Shown: positions 53,314 to 64,000, counted from the stretch's first letter. The stretch: DNA of 64,000 nucleotides from Micractinium sp. NFX-FRZ (GCA_029339195.1 JAPTJF010000001.1:372001-436000); one strand, 5' to 3'. Notes: generated from the letters alone by a model not told the origin. Numbers and translations: made by a program.

Positions 53314-56300
53314 ATGAGAAAGGATGCCGGCCGAAGGGGCCTCGCCTCGCCCCTGCTCCTCCTGTGGCTACTGCTTGCGCTGAAGGCTTCGGGTACGTCC
53401 CGAATACACCACTGCACGTTTGCATTTTATCATACAGAGCACCCAGCTGAGTTGCCCATGCGGCAATGCCGCGGCCTCCCGCTTGACCAACAAAGCGCCG
53501 CTCTGTGCCCCTCCGCAGGTGCTCAGGTAGCTGATTGCCCCGCCATGAGCGGTGCCTGTAACCGTGGCGGCGTCTGGTGCACAGCACACTCCACTGCCAG
53601 CTTCCTCTGCTCCTGTACTGGCCGCACCCGGTCGGCAGCCGCACAGCCGAAGCACCGCCCCCGGCTCAGCTGCTGACGAGCTGTTAGCTCGGCTGCTGGA
53701 GCTGATAGTAAAGTGCCTTGCGTGGAGCAGGCTCTCGCCCCCCTGAAATGGCAGGCATTCGCTGTTTTGCAGCAAGAAAGCTCCGTCAGCTGCCCCACTG
53801 ATGCGCTCGCTTCCCCCCACCCTGCAGGCCGCAGCGGGGCAGGCAGCGGGCAGCAAAGCCCAGCAGAGCGCCGGAACGCAAACACGGCTCAGATGCGGCG
53901 CTAGCGAGTATGGCCTCAGCAGCGGGAGTTGCGCCAAGGTGACTGCATGACTGGGTCGGGGCTGAGGCCAGCTGGCAGTGCCGCTGCCATCCATCCATGA
54001 TGGCGCCTTTTAGTCTGTGCCATGCATGGCGCCCGCACTGCTTAGAACCTGCCTTGCTCCCTCTCACCAACTGGCACCCACCCATGTCCCCCCCCTGCCC
54101 CGCCTCTCTGCAGTGCTCCGCTGCGCTCCCGGGCTGCGTGGAGTGCAAGGATGCACTGACGTGCACCCTGTGCCGTGGTGCGTTGTTGCGGGCAGCGCAT
54201 GTGGGCCAGCCGCCCTGCCCTGCAGCGGGGCGAGGGCGGAGGGGCGGAATGCAAAGCACGTGCGGGGGCGTGTGGGGCGCTTGCGGCCTGCTATCGGGCA
54301 TGCAACTGTATGATACATCTTGGCTGATGTGTGGCTCCTGCCTGCACTGGCCGGGAACTCCCCTCCTCTTGACAACATGTGTCGTGCTCGCACTTGCCCC
54401 TCCAACCACCCCGCCTGCCTGCCTGCAGCTGGGTATAGGCTGAACCTGCGGCGCAAGTGCGTCAGCTGCCAGGACCGCAGCTGCCTGCTGTGCCTGACCG
54501 CAGCTGACCGATGCACCGTGTGCAAAGACGGGTTCTTTGCCAACCCGGCGGGGCGCTGCATACGGGTGAGCCAAGCGGCGCCTCCTGCGTGCGCCGCCGC
54601 TTGGCGGGCGGCCTGCCTGCCCCTGCTGCACTCATGCCCCGTGCTAACACCAGCCTGACCTGTTCACCCAGGAACGCCTTGTACACACAGGAATGCCTTG
54701 TACACACAGGAATGCCCTGTACACACAGTTGCATGCCCTGCGCCCAGTTGATAGTATGGGCCCACTCCGGGGTGCCCAAATTTTGTCCCAGGCCGGCGCC
54801 ATTCCGCTGCACAACCTGCGTGTGCCACGCTCCAATATGCATTCATACAACCACTCTTGCAGTGCACCGGATCCGCGCTGTGTGGCACACCGACTGACGA
54901 GCCCTGCCCTGCTGCTGAACATTTCTGTGCCTGTGTGGGACCCTGCCTATGCAGTGCCACGAGGGTTGTGCTGGCGCCTGCAACGCGGACGGCACGTGCT
55001 CCACCGCCTGCTTAGAGGGGTACGGCAAGGTTGGCGGCGTATGCCGGAAGGTGAGGCCCGGAGCTGTGTGGCTGGCTGGCTGCTTGACAGGGCGAGAGGA
55101 TGGAGTGCACTTGTGGTGTCTGGTCGTGTGTGTGGGGGGGGGGGTGTGGGGGCGTGGTGGGAGATGGGGGTCAGATGGCATGCCCAGCAGCGGTGTGTGG
55201 TGACATCTGTGCCTTGGCCGCTTTACAGAGCCTGCGCTGCTGCAGCCGCGCCCTTATAGGCACTGTTCTTTGCCGCTGCCGCCGCTGCCGCCGCTGCCCC
55301 TTCCCCGCCCCCCCCCGGCTCATGCGACATGGCACCGAGATGTGATGTTCCACCTGCCCTTGTCACCTGTTGTTACCCTTGTCACCTGCTGCAGTGCCGG
55401 CAGCCGACGTGCGAGAACTGCGATGGTGAGTGTGTGTGTGTGTGTGTTCAGCCTGGACGTGGGGCACTGCAGGGCAAGTGCGGTCCACCTGGCCCAGGCC
55501 CAAGTTTCAGCCAGCAGACGGGCTGGGCTTGCAGCTAATGCGTCAAGGGAGTGTGTCTGGCACTGTGTGGGCAGCCGGGGACAGGCGTGCGTGCCCGAAC
55601 CGTCCTCTCCCCTGCCCGCTCCCCACTTTGCTGGGTAGGCAGTGTGCAGCACCATGCTGCCCTGGCAGTCCCCTTGCTGGTAGCGGCATTGCTTTAGGCT
55701 GGCAGCTGACAGGGTGTTGATGCTGTCTCCCTGCCGCTGCATGTGCAGGCCACGTGGGTGTCTGCAAGCGGTGCTTCCCGCTGGGCTATGGGCTCGTGGC
55801 CGGCCAGTGTCTGCCCTGCAACGTGTATGACTGCGCTCGGTGCCGGGACGGCAACCTGGATGAATGCACAACCTGCAACTACGGTTACTACAACAGCTTG
55901 TACGGCACATGCGATGCGGTGAGCTGGCCGGGAGGGGCCAACTGGCGAGGCGCGGCTGCTGGTGGCAGCTCGTGTGCTGCCGCGGCTGCAGCTGCAGCGG
56001 CGGGTGTCGTGCAGCTGGGCGGGCAGGGTGCAGAGAGCGGTACAGTACATGTGCACCGCCATGCTACAGTGCCCACCACTTCTGACCCCATGCATGCGCT
56101 GCGCCCCCGCCCCAGGTGGCTTCCTTCACCACACCCGCTGCTGCCGATGCATTGCAGCCTAATTCAGCGCGTCCTGGCCCCGGTCCTGCTGCAGTGCGAG
56201 AAAGGCTGCGATCAGACGAGCGGCTGCAACCCGGACGGCACCTGCCGGAAGTGCCTGCCTGGCTATGGAAGTATCTACGGCTACTGCCAAGAGGTGAAGT

Positions 56301-57872
56301 GCAGCGACCACAGCAGCAGCGGCGGCAGCAGCGCCGCGGCGTGCCCCTGGGCGCAAGGCTCGGGTGACAGCACAGAGCCATGTGCAGCGTACCCTTTGCA
56401 GTGCGGGTCACGCCCTCTGATTCTGTCCTTGGGGGGGGGGGACTGCGGGGTGGGAAGGTGGGGTGTGGGGCTGGTTGGGGGGGCAGCGGGGCGTCAGCAT
56501 ACTGCAGCCTGTACTTTCAAATATTTCAAATGAAACTCGATGTCAACAGTTTGTAAAATTATCATGTTGCTGCTCTTTTCTGCAGTGCGAGGTGAACAAC
56601 ACGGAAGAAGTGCCGTACAACGCGTGCGACAACTGCGACGGCGACGTGACGCGCTGCAACAAGTGTAGCATGCACTACGGGCTTGCGCTCGGCGGGCGAT
56701 GCGCAAACGTAGGCCGGGGTTGTGTGGTGGCCTGGCGTACGGGCGCTGGCTGGGGGCACCTCTGCATCCCGCAAGATGACATGTGTGTGTGTGGGCCTGC
56801 CAACACACAGTCTGTGCTGCAGCTCACTGCTGCCTTGTCCTGTGATGGGGGCCGGCGGCGCCTGACTGCCTCCCACCCATTTTGGCGCCCAAATGCCTTT
56901 CCACCCATTCTGTCGCCCGACCGCCTCCACGCCTTCTGGTGTCCGACCGCCTCCACGCTGTGTGGCGCCTGCCTCCCTCCGGCCCTCATCCCCGCGCCTG
57001 CAGTGCAGCGTGCCGGTCAACGACGCAGTCACTTGTGAGCAGTGCGACTGGGACATCAACCGGTGCTCCGGCTGCAACAGCATGCAGTACCGGACACCCA
57101 AGGGGCTGTGTGCCATGGTGAGCCGGGCGGGTGGCGGGCCTGGGAAGGATGGATGGTTTGCAGGCGGGCATGGTGGCTGCGAGGCTCAGCGGCTGCTGCT
57201 GCTCCCTGCGACACGCCCGGAGCAGCACAAAGCATGCAGCTGCATGCACAGTCCCCTCACCGAACTGTCCCCAGTTTGCCAGCTGAGCCCACCAACCCCT
57301 GCCCTTGTCTTGTTGCGCCCACCCGACCCCCGGCGCGCATCTGTGCAGTGCACCGACACGCTGCAGCACTGCTCCACCTGCACGGTAAGTTTTTGAAGTT
57401 TTTTGAAAAGTAATTTGGGGATGGCTGGGCACACCCAGCTGTTCATGCCGACCTCTGCCTGCTGCCCTGCGCTCAAGCTCCCATTTTATTCCGATCTCAT
57501 TCGCACGCACCGCCACGCACCACCCTTCCTGCCTGCCCACCCCCCCTCTGTACTCCTTCCCTCCTCCTCCTCAAATGGACCGGTCAGGGAATTGCACTCT
57601 TTCCTCCCCCCTGGGGGGCCTGGAACCTCTGTACCGCCCACCCTCAGCAGCCATGCCCCCTTACTCCTCCCCCTCCTCCCCCTCCCCCTCCTTCCCCTGT
57701 CCAGGATGCCAGCACTTGTACTTCGTGTTGGGTGGGCCACACCCTCGTGAGAGGGCGCTGCGCGGCCTGCCCCCGGGGCTGCGAAGACTGCACAGGCAAC
57801 CGACACTCATGCCGACGTTGCAGCCCCTTCCACGTTATGAACCCTCGCACCCGGCAATGCATCCCCTACTGA
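53314..57872 (+). CDS. Secreted cysteine-rich (furin-like repeat) protein 1
   Basis: Predicted 374-residue secreted protein. Exons: 53314-53392, 53519-53526 (8 nt), 54114-54177, 54429-54565, 54955-55050, 55395-55425, 55749-55918, 56195-56293, 56586-56708, 57004-57117, 57349-57384, 57705-57872. The N-terminus MRKDAGRRGLAS followed by a Leu-rich core and KASGAQ is a signal peptide. The rest is repeated C-x2-C modules of the furin-like/growth-factor-receptor type (CVSCQDRSCLLC, CDNCDGDVTRCNKC, CEDCTGNRHSC). There is no transmembrane helix, so it is probably extracellular or cell-wall associated, disulphide-bonded, possibly an adhesion or ligand-binding protein; this is inference. Seven exons begin in phase 0 with a TGC Cys codon, i.e. 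modules match exons. A paralogue follows in tandem. Confidence 0.8.
54671..54727 (+). repeat. Three 19-bp tandem repeats in intron
   Basis: Unit GGAAYGCCYTGTACACACA occurs three times head to tail (54671, 54690, 54709), with one substitution per step. It lies in the intron before exon 5 of cysteine-rich gene 1. Confidence 0.95.
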
Positions 57873-58734
57873 ATGACCGCTCGTGACTGCACTTGCCTGC
57901 TGCGGCAGGCCGTGCCGCCCCAACCACCGGCGCTGGCCCCTGGCCTGCCCAGCGCTCTCTGACCTAGCATTGCGAACCAGAAGAACAACAACAACACAAA
58001 ACAACAGCTCTCTCCCTTGGCACGCGTGCCTGCCGACCAGCACTGTGCCCGCCCCCTTCTGCTGCATTGCCCCGCGAGCGGGGTGCTGCGCACATGCTGC
58101 GTTGGTGGGTGAGCTCTACTGCTGACCTCAGACCACAGGAGTGTAAATTTTTGGAAAGTGGTGTACGGCCTCTGGCCTGGGGCTGAGGCATTGCATGCAC
58201 CGCTTACGGCGGTCCACACACCGACACACCCGCGGCTCAGACATGCCATGCATGCATGGAGGCATGCAACACACAGGCAGGGGGCTGGGAATTTGGTGAT
58301 GTGAGCAAGGCGGCCGGGCCCCAGGATAGTTGCATGGTGCCCACAAGCAACATAACAAGCTCGGCACGGCCTGCGAATCAGAGGGACACACATGAAATGC
58401 GTGCGGAAGCACCCCGCTACACAAAGGGGAGACTGCTGGGAGACGGCACGCCTGAGTGTCATGGAGGCACCCCACGGACAACGCACGGCGGGGATGTACT
58501 GAAGAAATGGCATGCCATGCCCATGCCCGCACCCAATTGTTTTAGTTCACCCCGTTCCTCCAAGTGGCACCTTGGCTGTCACGGTGCCCCTGCGGTGAAA
58601 TCTGCCGGGTGCCGCCAAGGCTGACACGGCACCCCTGTGGTACTGCTGGCTGCTGTCAACACGGAAGCTACTCGGAACTAGGAAGCGGCAGCCTACAGCC
58701 AGCACGAAGGTCCTTTGTATGCCCGATCCAACCA
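57873..58734. other. Intergenic region between the two cysteine-rich paralogues
   Basis: No supported gene in 0.86 kb. It includes the poly(A) signal of gene 1 and the promoter of gene 2. A CATGCATGCATGGAGGCATGCA palindromic stretch lies near 58245-58266. Confidence 0.5.
58142..58146 (+). terminator. TGTAA poly(A) signal
   Basis: TGTAA about 270 nt after the stop of cysteine-rich gene 1, followed by an A/T run. A plausible transcript end. Confidence 0.5.
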
Positions 58735-61700
58735 ATGCTGGGTTGGAGGAGTGGAGGGGCGGCGCTCTTCCTGCTCCACATTCTGCTGACAGGCTGCGGT
58801 GAGGAAGGGGTGTTCTATGCAGTGATGCAAGTGCTCGACTTGCCGAAGGATGAGTGGAAGGGCGGCGCACACACTGCGCAAGCACTGGCGGTGGTGGGTC
58901 TCGGGCCGCGGGCCGTCACCCCTCACTCGCTCTTCGCTGACCCTTGGTTGCCTGCAGACGCCCAGGTGAAGGTGGCCGATGAGATAGAGCGGGCGACAGA
59001 GCCTTTTGGCGCAGCTTTGCGGTCGCGCAAGTCGTCTTGCCGCCGCCGCCAGGCTGCCGCCCGGCAGCTTGATACCTGCACCTCGCTCGCACCTGCGCCC
59101 AGCCCTGCGCTTCTGCACCGCATACCGTGCTGGCTGATGAAGCGTCACGTGCTGCTGATTCAATAGCGGCGCCTAGCCCTCAGTGCGGCGGCATCACTGC
59201 CGCTTCTTCGCACCCTGCCCTCCTGCCGCAGGCGAGCCTGCTGGGGTGCCAGCGCCGAGCAAGCGCGACCACATGCACCAAATGCTTGCCAGGGCACTAC
59301 CTGAGCGCAGCTCGCACCTGTCTGAAGGTGTGCCTGCTGCCTGGCCCAAGATTTGTGTGCCACCACCGTCAGGCTTGCATCTGTTTGTGGGTGCTGGGGG
59401 GACATTGAGCCTGTTCCCTGTGTCGGACGCTCGTAACCACGCCATACGTGTCTGTCTCCCGCTGCTGCAGTGCAACACGGCACTCAGGTGGTGCGCTGAA
59501 TGCCGCAGCGCCACGACGTGCACGCTGTGCAGAGCCAAGTACCGCTTGGCTGGCGGGCGCTGCCTGCCCTGCAGCGACCCGAACTGCCTGCTGTGCTCAG
59601 CAGACGGGCGGCAGTGCAGGGTGTGTGCCGACGGATTCTTTGCAGCTTCTGGAGGGCTGGAGTGTGTGCAGGTGAGCTCACGCCACGCGTGGTTTGGTTG
59701 CCAGCATGGCAGGGTGGGCGGCAATCAGGCAGTGTGGGCAGCAGTAGTGTGCTGTGCTTGCTTGCTGCGCTGTGCTTGCTTGCGGCTGTGCCTGTGGGCA
59801 GCAATTTGCCCGGGTGACTGTGCGGGCTTCCCAGTGCCTGCTGCTTAAATAATTATAAAAAATGCAACTCAGTGAGCGGTGACCTGCTGATGCCTGTAAT
59901 GTGGCCTAGAGCGCCAGCACAGGATCCTTCCAGACCCCTCCCCTGCCTTGCCACTCTCTGTGTGCTTGCTGCGACAGCCTCCAGCACGCCCCTGCCCCTG
60001 CAGTGCCACGAGGGTTGTGCTGGGGCGTGCAACGCTGACGGCACGTGTTCCACCGCCTGCTTGGAGGGGTACGGCAAGGTGTACGGCGTGTGCGTCAAGG
60101 TGAGGCCCGCAGCCGTGTGGCTGGCTGGCTGCTTGGAAGGGCGGAGATGCAGTGTTGTGGGCGATGCGGAGCACAGGCGGGCGCGGTGGCAAGCGGAGCT
60201 GCGGGGTGGCAGCCCTGCATTCCTGGCTGCACGCCCGGTTCTCCCCGACCCCCCTGCTCTTCCTCTCCCCCTCCGCGCGCCCAGTTGTAACCGCCGCCGG
60301 CCCTTCCCCCCCACCCTCCCTTCCCTCCGTCAGTGCGCCTCCAACCTGTGTGGAAACTGTGACGGCAACCCTGCGGTGTGCCTTGCCTGCCAGCCCGTGG
60401 GCCTCACACTCATGTCCGGGCGGTGCCGGTACTGCAAAGTTGTTGGGTGCGACATCTGCCAGGCGGGCAACCAAGATGTGTGCCGCGAGTGCTCTTATGG
60501 CTGGCGAGTGACCAACAGCGGGGGGTGCGTACAGGTCAGTACCCGATGTTCCATTATGTTTTAGTCCCGATTGTCTGATACTGGCAGCGCCCCGTCCCTC
60601 AGGGCCGACGATAGGAATGGGGTTGCCTGGGCCGCCGCCCAGACGTGCGCCTGCTGTGCTGCGCTGCGCCTGCTGTGCTGTGTGCAGCTGTTCCCAATGT
60701 GCCGCCTTGCCGGTGCGCTGACGCACGCTGTGCCTGCTGTGCGTGCCTGGCCCCCTGGTGCAGTGCCCGCCAGGGTGCTTGGAGGGGCACTGCCTTCCGG
60801 GGTGAGCAAGGCGGGGGGGCAGGGGGGTGGTAGCAGGTGGATGTGCAATGTTTGCTCGCTTTTTTGGGGGGGGAGAGAGAAGCACTACGTCGGAGGAAGC
60901 CTGCCTGTGTGGGTAGGGCCCTGCTGTGTGCACAATGTGTGGCAGTCAAGTGCGGCGGCGCAAGGGGCACCTGCAGGCACCCTGCCTGCCTCACAGCCTC
61001 CCCCGGTGCACGCGCAGGGGGAAGTGCGGGCGCTGCAAGCCTCGCTTTGGGCTAGTCAACGGGCGCTGCTTACAGGTAGGTCCGTGTGGCAACGGTGGGC
61101 TGGAGGGGCGCTATGTGCAGAGGGGAGGTGCACGCCTGGCTAGTTTTCTGGTCGGCAAAGCAGCGCATCGCAGTGCAGCACGGCGCAGCATGGCACCACA
61201 CCGCAGCTAGAGTAGGCGGAGGCGGTTTGCCATGAGATCAGCAAGTCCTTGCAGGGCCAGGTGGTGCATCAAGGTGTGTGCGAGGCGTTTTCTGGGGGCA
61301 GGCCAGGCCGCAGGCGGCGCAGCGGTGGCAAAAGCCCAGCAAAGCAGGAGTGGAGAGGCAGCGTGTGTCATCGGGCAGAGCGGAATGGGTATGCTAGGCG
61401 TCTCGCTGCCTTGCCGCTCAGCATGCTCAGCACTGATGTGTGCACGATGCCAAACACCAACATGCCCTGCACCTTAAGTGCATCTGGTGCTCTGTTGGTG
61501 AGAAACTGATGCACCCCTGCTGCCTGCGCCCGTCTCCCCACACGCAGTGCACAGTGCTTGACACGGGGAACACGAAATTGGTGTGCCTCAACTGCGACGG
61601 CGACCCGGCTGTATGCAAGGCATGCGAGAGGAATTTTGGAAACGTGGACGGGGGGTGCTACGAGGTGCGTGTGGGGTTGCGCTGTGTGCGGCGCGTGCCA

Positions 61701-62611
61701 GCAGCACACAACCGTACTTACCGAAACTAACTGGGTGCTCTGCAGTGCACACGCTGTGCCTTGGGCGCTCGCTCTGCCAGCCCTGCTTGCAACCTCGTGC
61801 CGCAAGCCTCCGACCTGAGCCCATCCCCTGACCAGTCGCCAACAGGCCTGTGCCCCTCGTGCAGCAGTGTTGGGACCTGGTTCCCACATCCCATTTGGTT
61901 GACATGCATGTCGCTTCGTACATCGCTCATCACACCCTCATAACCTGCCCCCCGCAGTGCGACGGCGATGAGCTGGCATTGCCGTACCGCGAGACCTGCG
62001 AGTACTGTGATGAAGACATCTCCGTCTGCTCCAAGTGCGGCCCTCGCGACTTCTTGGCTTCCGACCAAACTTGCACCTCGGTGAGGATTGGAGGCAGGCT
62101 GGCCACCCTGCAGAGGGAGGGGAGTGTGTGCCTGCCTGCCTGCTTTGCTGCCCGCCTGGATTCCTGCTCTGCCTGCCTCCTTCCCTCTGCCTTCCCTGCC
62201 TGCCTGCCTTTCTCTGCCTCCTCTGCCTGCCTTGCCCCGTGTGGCACCCGCCTGGCCTGCCTGCTCGCCCTCACCGCGGCTTGCACCTGCCTGCCTGCCC
62301 CCATCATCCGTTGCCTCCTCTCCCAAGCACGCACCTGCCTGCCGGCCGGCATGGGCCGCGCTGAGCTCTCAGCTCTCCCCTTGATTGCACTCCCCCCTGC
62401 CCCGCAGTGCGGAAAAGTCACGCCCTATTGCTTGACATGCACCGCCAAGACGTGCACATCGTGTTGGGACGGGTTTGACCTCCAAAAGGGCAGGTGCCAA
62501 CCGTGCGCGTCGACAGGCTGCGCAGACTGCACGGGCGATGTGCGGCGCTGCAAGGCGTGCGCCGACTTTTACGTGCTTGACCCGCTCACTCAGAGCTGCG
62601 TGCCTCTTTAA
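58735..62611 (+). CDS. Secreted cysteine-rich (furin-like repeat) protein 2
   Basis: Predicted 401-residue paralogue of the preceding gene. Exons: 58735-58798, 58958-58965 (8 nt), 59232-59327, 59471-59671, 60004-60099, 60334-60534, 60764-60801, 61018-61075, 61548-61664, 61958-62080, 62408-62611; phases close to TAA. The signal peptide is MLGWRSGGAALFLLHILLTG followed by CDAQ. C-x2-C modules such as CAECRSATTCTLC, CGNCDGNPAVCLAC and CLTCTAKTCTSCWDG fill the rest; the end is DPLTQSCVPL. There is no membrane anchor. It shares with gene 1 the 8-nt second exon, the Cys-codon exon starts, and one nearly identical exon (60004-60099 versus 54955-55050). Other exons differ in order and number, so modules have been gained or lost since duplication. 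Likely extracellular; the ligand is unknown. Confidence 0.8.
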
Positions 62612-63178
62612 AATGAATTTAAAACACATACAGGTGCACGCTGTGCAGCACCTCAGCTGTTTGCCACGCTGTTCCATGTACGCCCATCCATCACTGCCAT
62701 AACTGCCGTCATCACTCTTCTGCACACACACCGCAACTACATAAACAGGCCAAGTGCCCACTCCAATCCATGCCGCGCCCCTCTTCCTCCCGCGCCCCCG
62801 ATCTGTGTCGTGTTTGTTTGAAGCAATACACAGCAATACACGACGATTGAGTGTCTGCCTCCCTGACAAGCGAGCCTGGCAGTCAGTCTTCCAGTTACAA
62901 CGGGGTGCGCAGGGGGGCATTACTGTGCGGGAAACGGAGCAGCAGCACGAGGGAGGGGAGAGTAAGCAGGGGGAGGCGGGGTGGGGAGGCGCACGCATGG
63001 CCGGATGCAGCGCGCACCCAAGGCGGCTCAGCCGCCACTGTTGTGGGCGCCACCATGTGCGCCCCCCATTAGCATCGAAGCGCGCGGGCATGCGGGAGGT
63101 GCGCGCCTGCTGCGGTGGGCCAGGTCAGCACCCCACAGCACGTATGGCGCCAGCTCAGCAGCGCCAGCTCAGCGCAGC
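62612..63178. other. Convergent intergenic region, cysteine-rich gene 2 (+) / NDUFB8-like gene (-)
   Basis: No supported gene. The top strand is pyrimidine-rich to about 62860 and purine-rich from about 62890 to 62995, the same switch as at the other convergent junctions. Confidence 0.5.
62896..62900 (-). terminator. TGTAA poly(A) signal (minus strand)
   Basis: TTACA on the plus strand, about 280 nt beyond the NDUFB8-like stop and close to the composition switch; a plausible poly(A) signal. Confidence 0.45.
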
Positions 63179-63856
63179 TCATGCCCGCACATTGTAGTTA
63201 GCCACCTCTGGGGGCACGACAACCTCCTTCTGTGCCTGCAGGCACGGCAACGCAGGGAGCAGACAGGGGTGGGCGGGGGAAGAGCAGGCAGGCAAATGCA
63301 AGTGGGCTCGCAAGGTGCGCCGAGTGGGGCAGGCTGGTAGGGCGAGATGGTTTAAGTACCGATGCACAGCAGGGCATGTAGGCAATGGCACCAGTCTGGG
63401 GGAAAATCAAACAACGTGCACCGCTCCCTCACCTCTTAGGTCAACTACAGCAGCTCTCATAGAGCGGCCAAGCAGGACCAAAGCTGCACTGCCGCTCACC
63501 CAGCTGGGCCCACGCGGCACACCCACCGCACCCCACCCAACTTCTTCATAGAAGAATCAATTGGGTACCAAGCTGCAAGGCCCCGACTCACCCAGGGCAC
63601 GCGCTTCTCGGGCGCCAACAGCTGGGCCCAGGCGGCACACCTTCCGTGCCCCTCCCCACTTCCCACAGAAGTGTCAACCACAGCAGCTGCACTCACCCAG
63701 GGCACGCGCTTCTCGGGCGCCGACAGGTTGGCCCAGGTGCCCAGCACGCCAAAGATGCTCAGGCCGCCCAGCAGCCAGCCCAGGGCCTGGTACTTGCCCA
63801 CCAGAGTGAACTGGTCCAGAGCAGGCTCGGGGTTGGCGGTGCCGTCATCCCAGATG
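63179..63856 (-). CDS. Complex I subunit NDUFB8-like, 5' part outside window
   Basis: Two visible exons (minus): 63856-63697 and 63235-63179; upstream exons lie beyond 63856 or outside the window. The first reads IWDDGTANPEPALD...LVGKYQALGWLLGGL, matching plant mitochondrial NADH dehydrogenase 1 beta subcomplex subunit 8 (MWDNGTAFPEPCID, VGKYEALAW). It includes the single membrane helix LGWLLGGLSIFGVLGTW. The last exon gives AQKEVVVPPEVANYNVRA, which differs from the plant C-terminus. The subunit is an accessory membrane-arm component of respiratory complex I in the inner mitochondrial membrane. The intron between the two exons holds two echo copies of the exon end plus donor. Confidence 0.78.
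63494..63645 (-). repeat. Two pseudo-copies of NDUFB8-like exon end plus donor
   Basis: Plus-strand CTCACCCAGGGCACGCGCTT and the following CTCGGGCGCC at 63587-63616 exactly repeat 63692-63721, the exon end and GTGAGT donor in antisense. The similarity runs on through TGGGCCCAGG to about 63640 and back through CATAGAAG/CACAGAAG. A shorter second copy (CTCACCCAGCTGGGCCCA) lies at 63497-63514. Confidence 0.92.
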
Positions 63857-64000
63857 CTGCAGGCGGGGCGGGGTTGCGGGGTTGAGCATACAGAGGGTTG
63901 GATGAGCAGCGGGCTCGGTGGTTTGCTGCGGGCGCAGGGTTAGCGGTGCTGCTGCCGCGCCAGAGAGAGCGGGTAGCATGAGGCGGCCGGAAAGCGCAGC

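Noticed and set aside
53527..53676. Extending cysteine-rich gene 1 exon 2 through the open frame to TGA at 53674-53676
   Set aside because: It would end the protein early and outside the module pattern; the 8-nt exon agrees with the paralogue.
54671..54727. 19-bp repeats as a CRISPR-like array
   Set aside because: Head-to-tail without spacers, inside a eukaryotic intron; a simple minisatellite.

Overview
The window looks like nuclear DNA of a GC-rich green alga, most likely a coccoid trebouxiophyte of the Chlorella type. This is an inference from gene content, since no marker sequence is present. Every gene is plant-like and split into many short exons. Most introns use GTGAGC, GTGGGT or GTGCGC donors and pyrimidine-rich CAG acceptors, and several transcripts carry the green-algal TGTAA poly(A) signal. 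I see no bacterial operons, rRNA, tRNA, CRISPR array, transposase or viral gene. Exon models were built by hand from reading-frame phase, splice consensus and family similarity. No transcript data or database search was available.

Layout, left to right: the 3' part of a short-chain dehydrogenase (+, to 2375); a glycine-rich cold-shock-domain protein (-, 3624-5361); a VAS1/ISS1-type aromatic aminotransferase (+, 5801-9980); an ALMT/FUSC-type membrane protein (+, 10372-15396) followed by a decayed copy of its own exon 9; a protein with a possible XPA-like DNA-binding segment (+, 16283-21045); a mitochondrial carrier (-, 22170-24847); a nucleotide-sugar transporter (-, 25860-28882); a small charged protein (+, 29779-30343); the chloroplast ABC ATPase ABCI11 (+, 30525-32073); a Ser/Pro-rich coiled-coil protein (+, 32747-34336); an AIG1/ADTRP-family membrane protein (-, 36570-38954); a coiled-coil protein with an axonemal-dynein-light-chain-like segment (-, 39439-42704); a thylakoid-lumen 15 kDa-type protein (+, 42876-45851); a PAQR receptor-like protein (-, 46774-49348); an RluA-family pseudouridine synthase (+, 49639-51367); a profilin-like protein (-, 51991-53132); two tandem secreted cysteine-rich paralogues (+, 53314-57872 and 58735-62611); and part of an NDUFB8-like complex I subunit (-, 63179 to beyond 63856). 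The genes are functionally unrelated, as is normal for nuclear chromosomes, except the two cysteine-rich paralogues.

The most unusual signal is structural. In at least eight genes, introns contain one to three degenerate copies of the adjacent exon edge together with its splice site. Copies of an exon start plus acceptor lie just upstream of the real exon, and copies of an exon end plus donor lie just downstream. These exon-junction echoes suggest that introns here grow by local tandem duplication across splice sites. Three further observations are a set of GC-AG introns (three in one transporter gene), homologous 8-nt microexons in the cysteine-rich pair, and a switch from pyrimidine-rich to purine-rich top strand between convergent genes.
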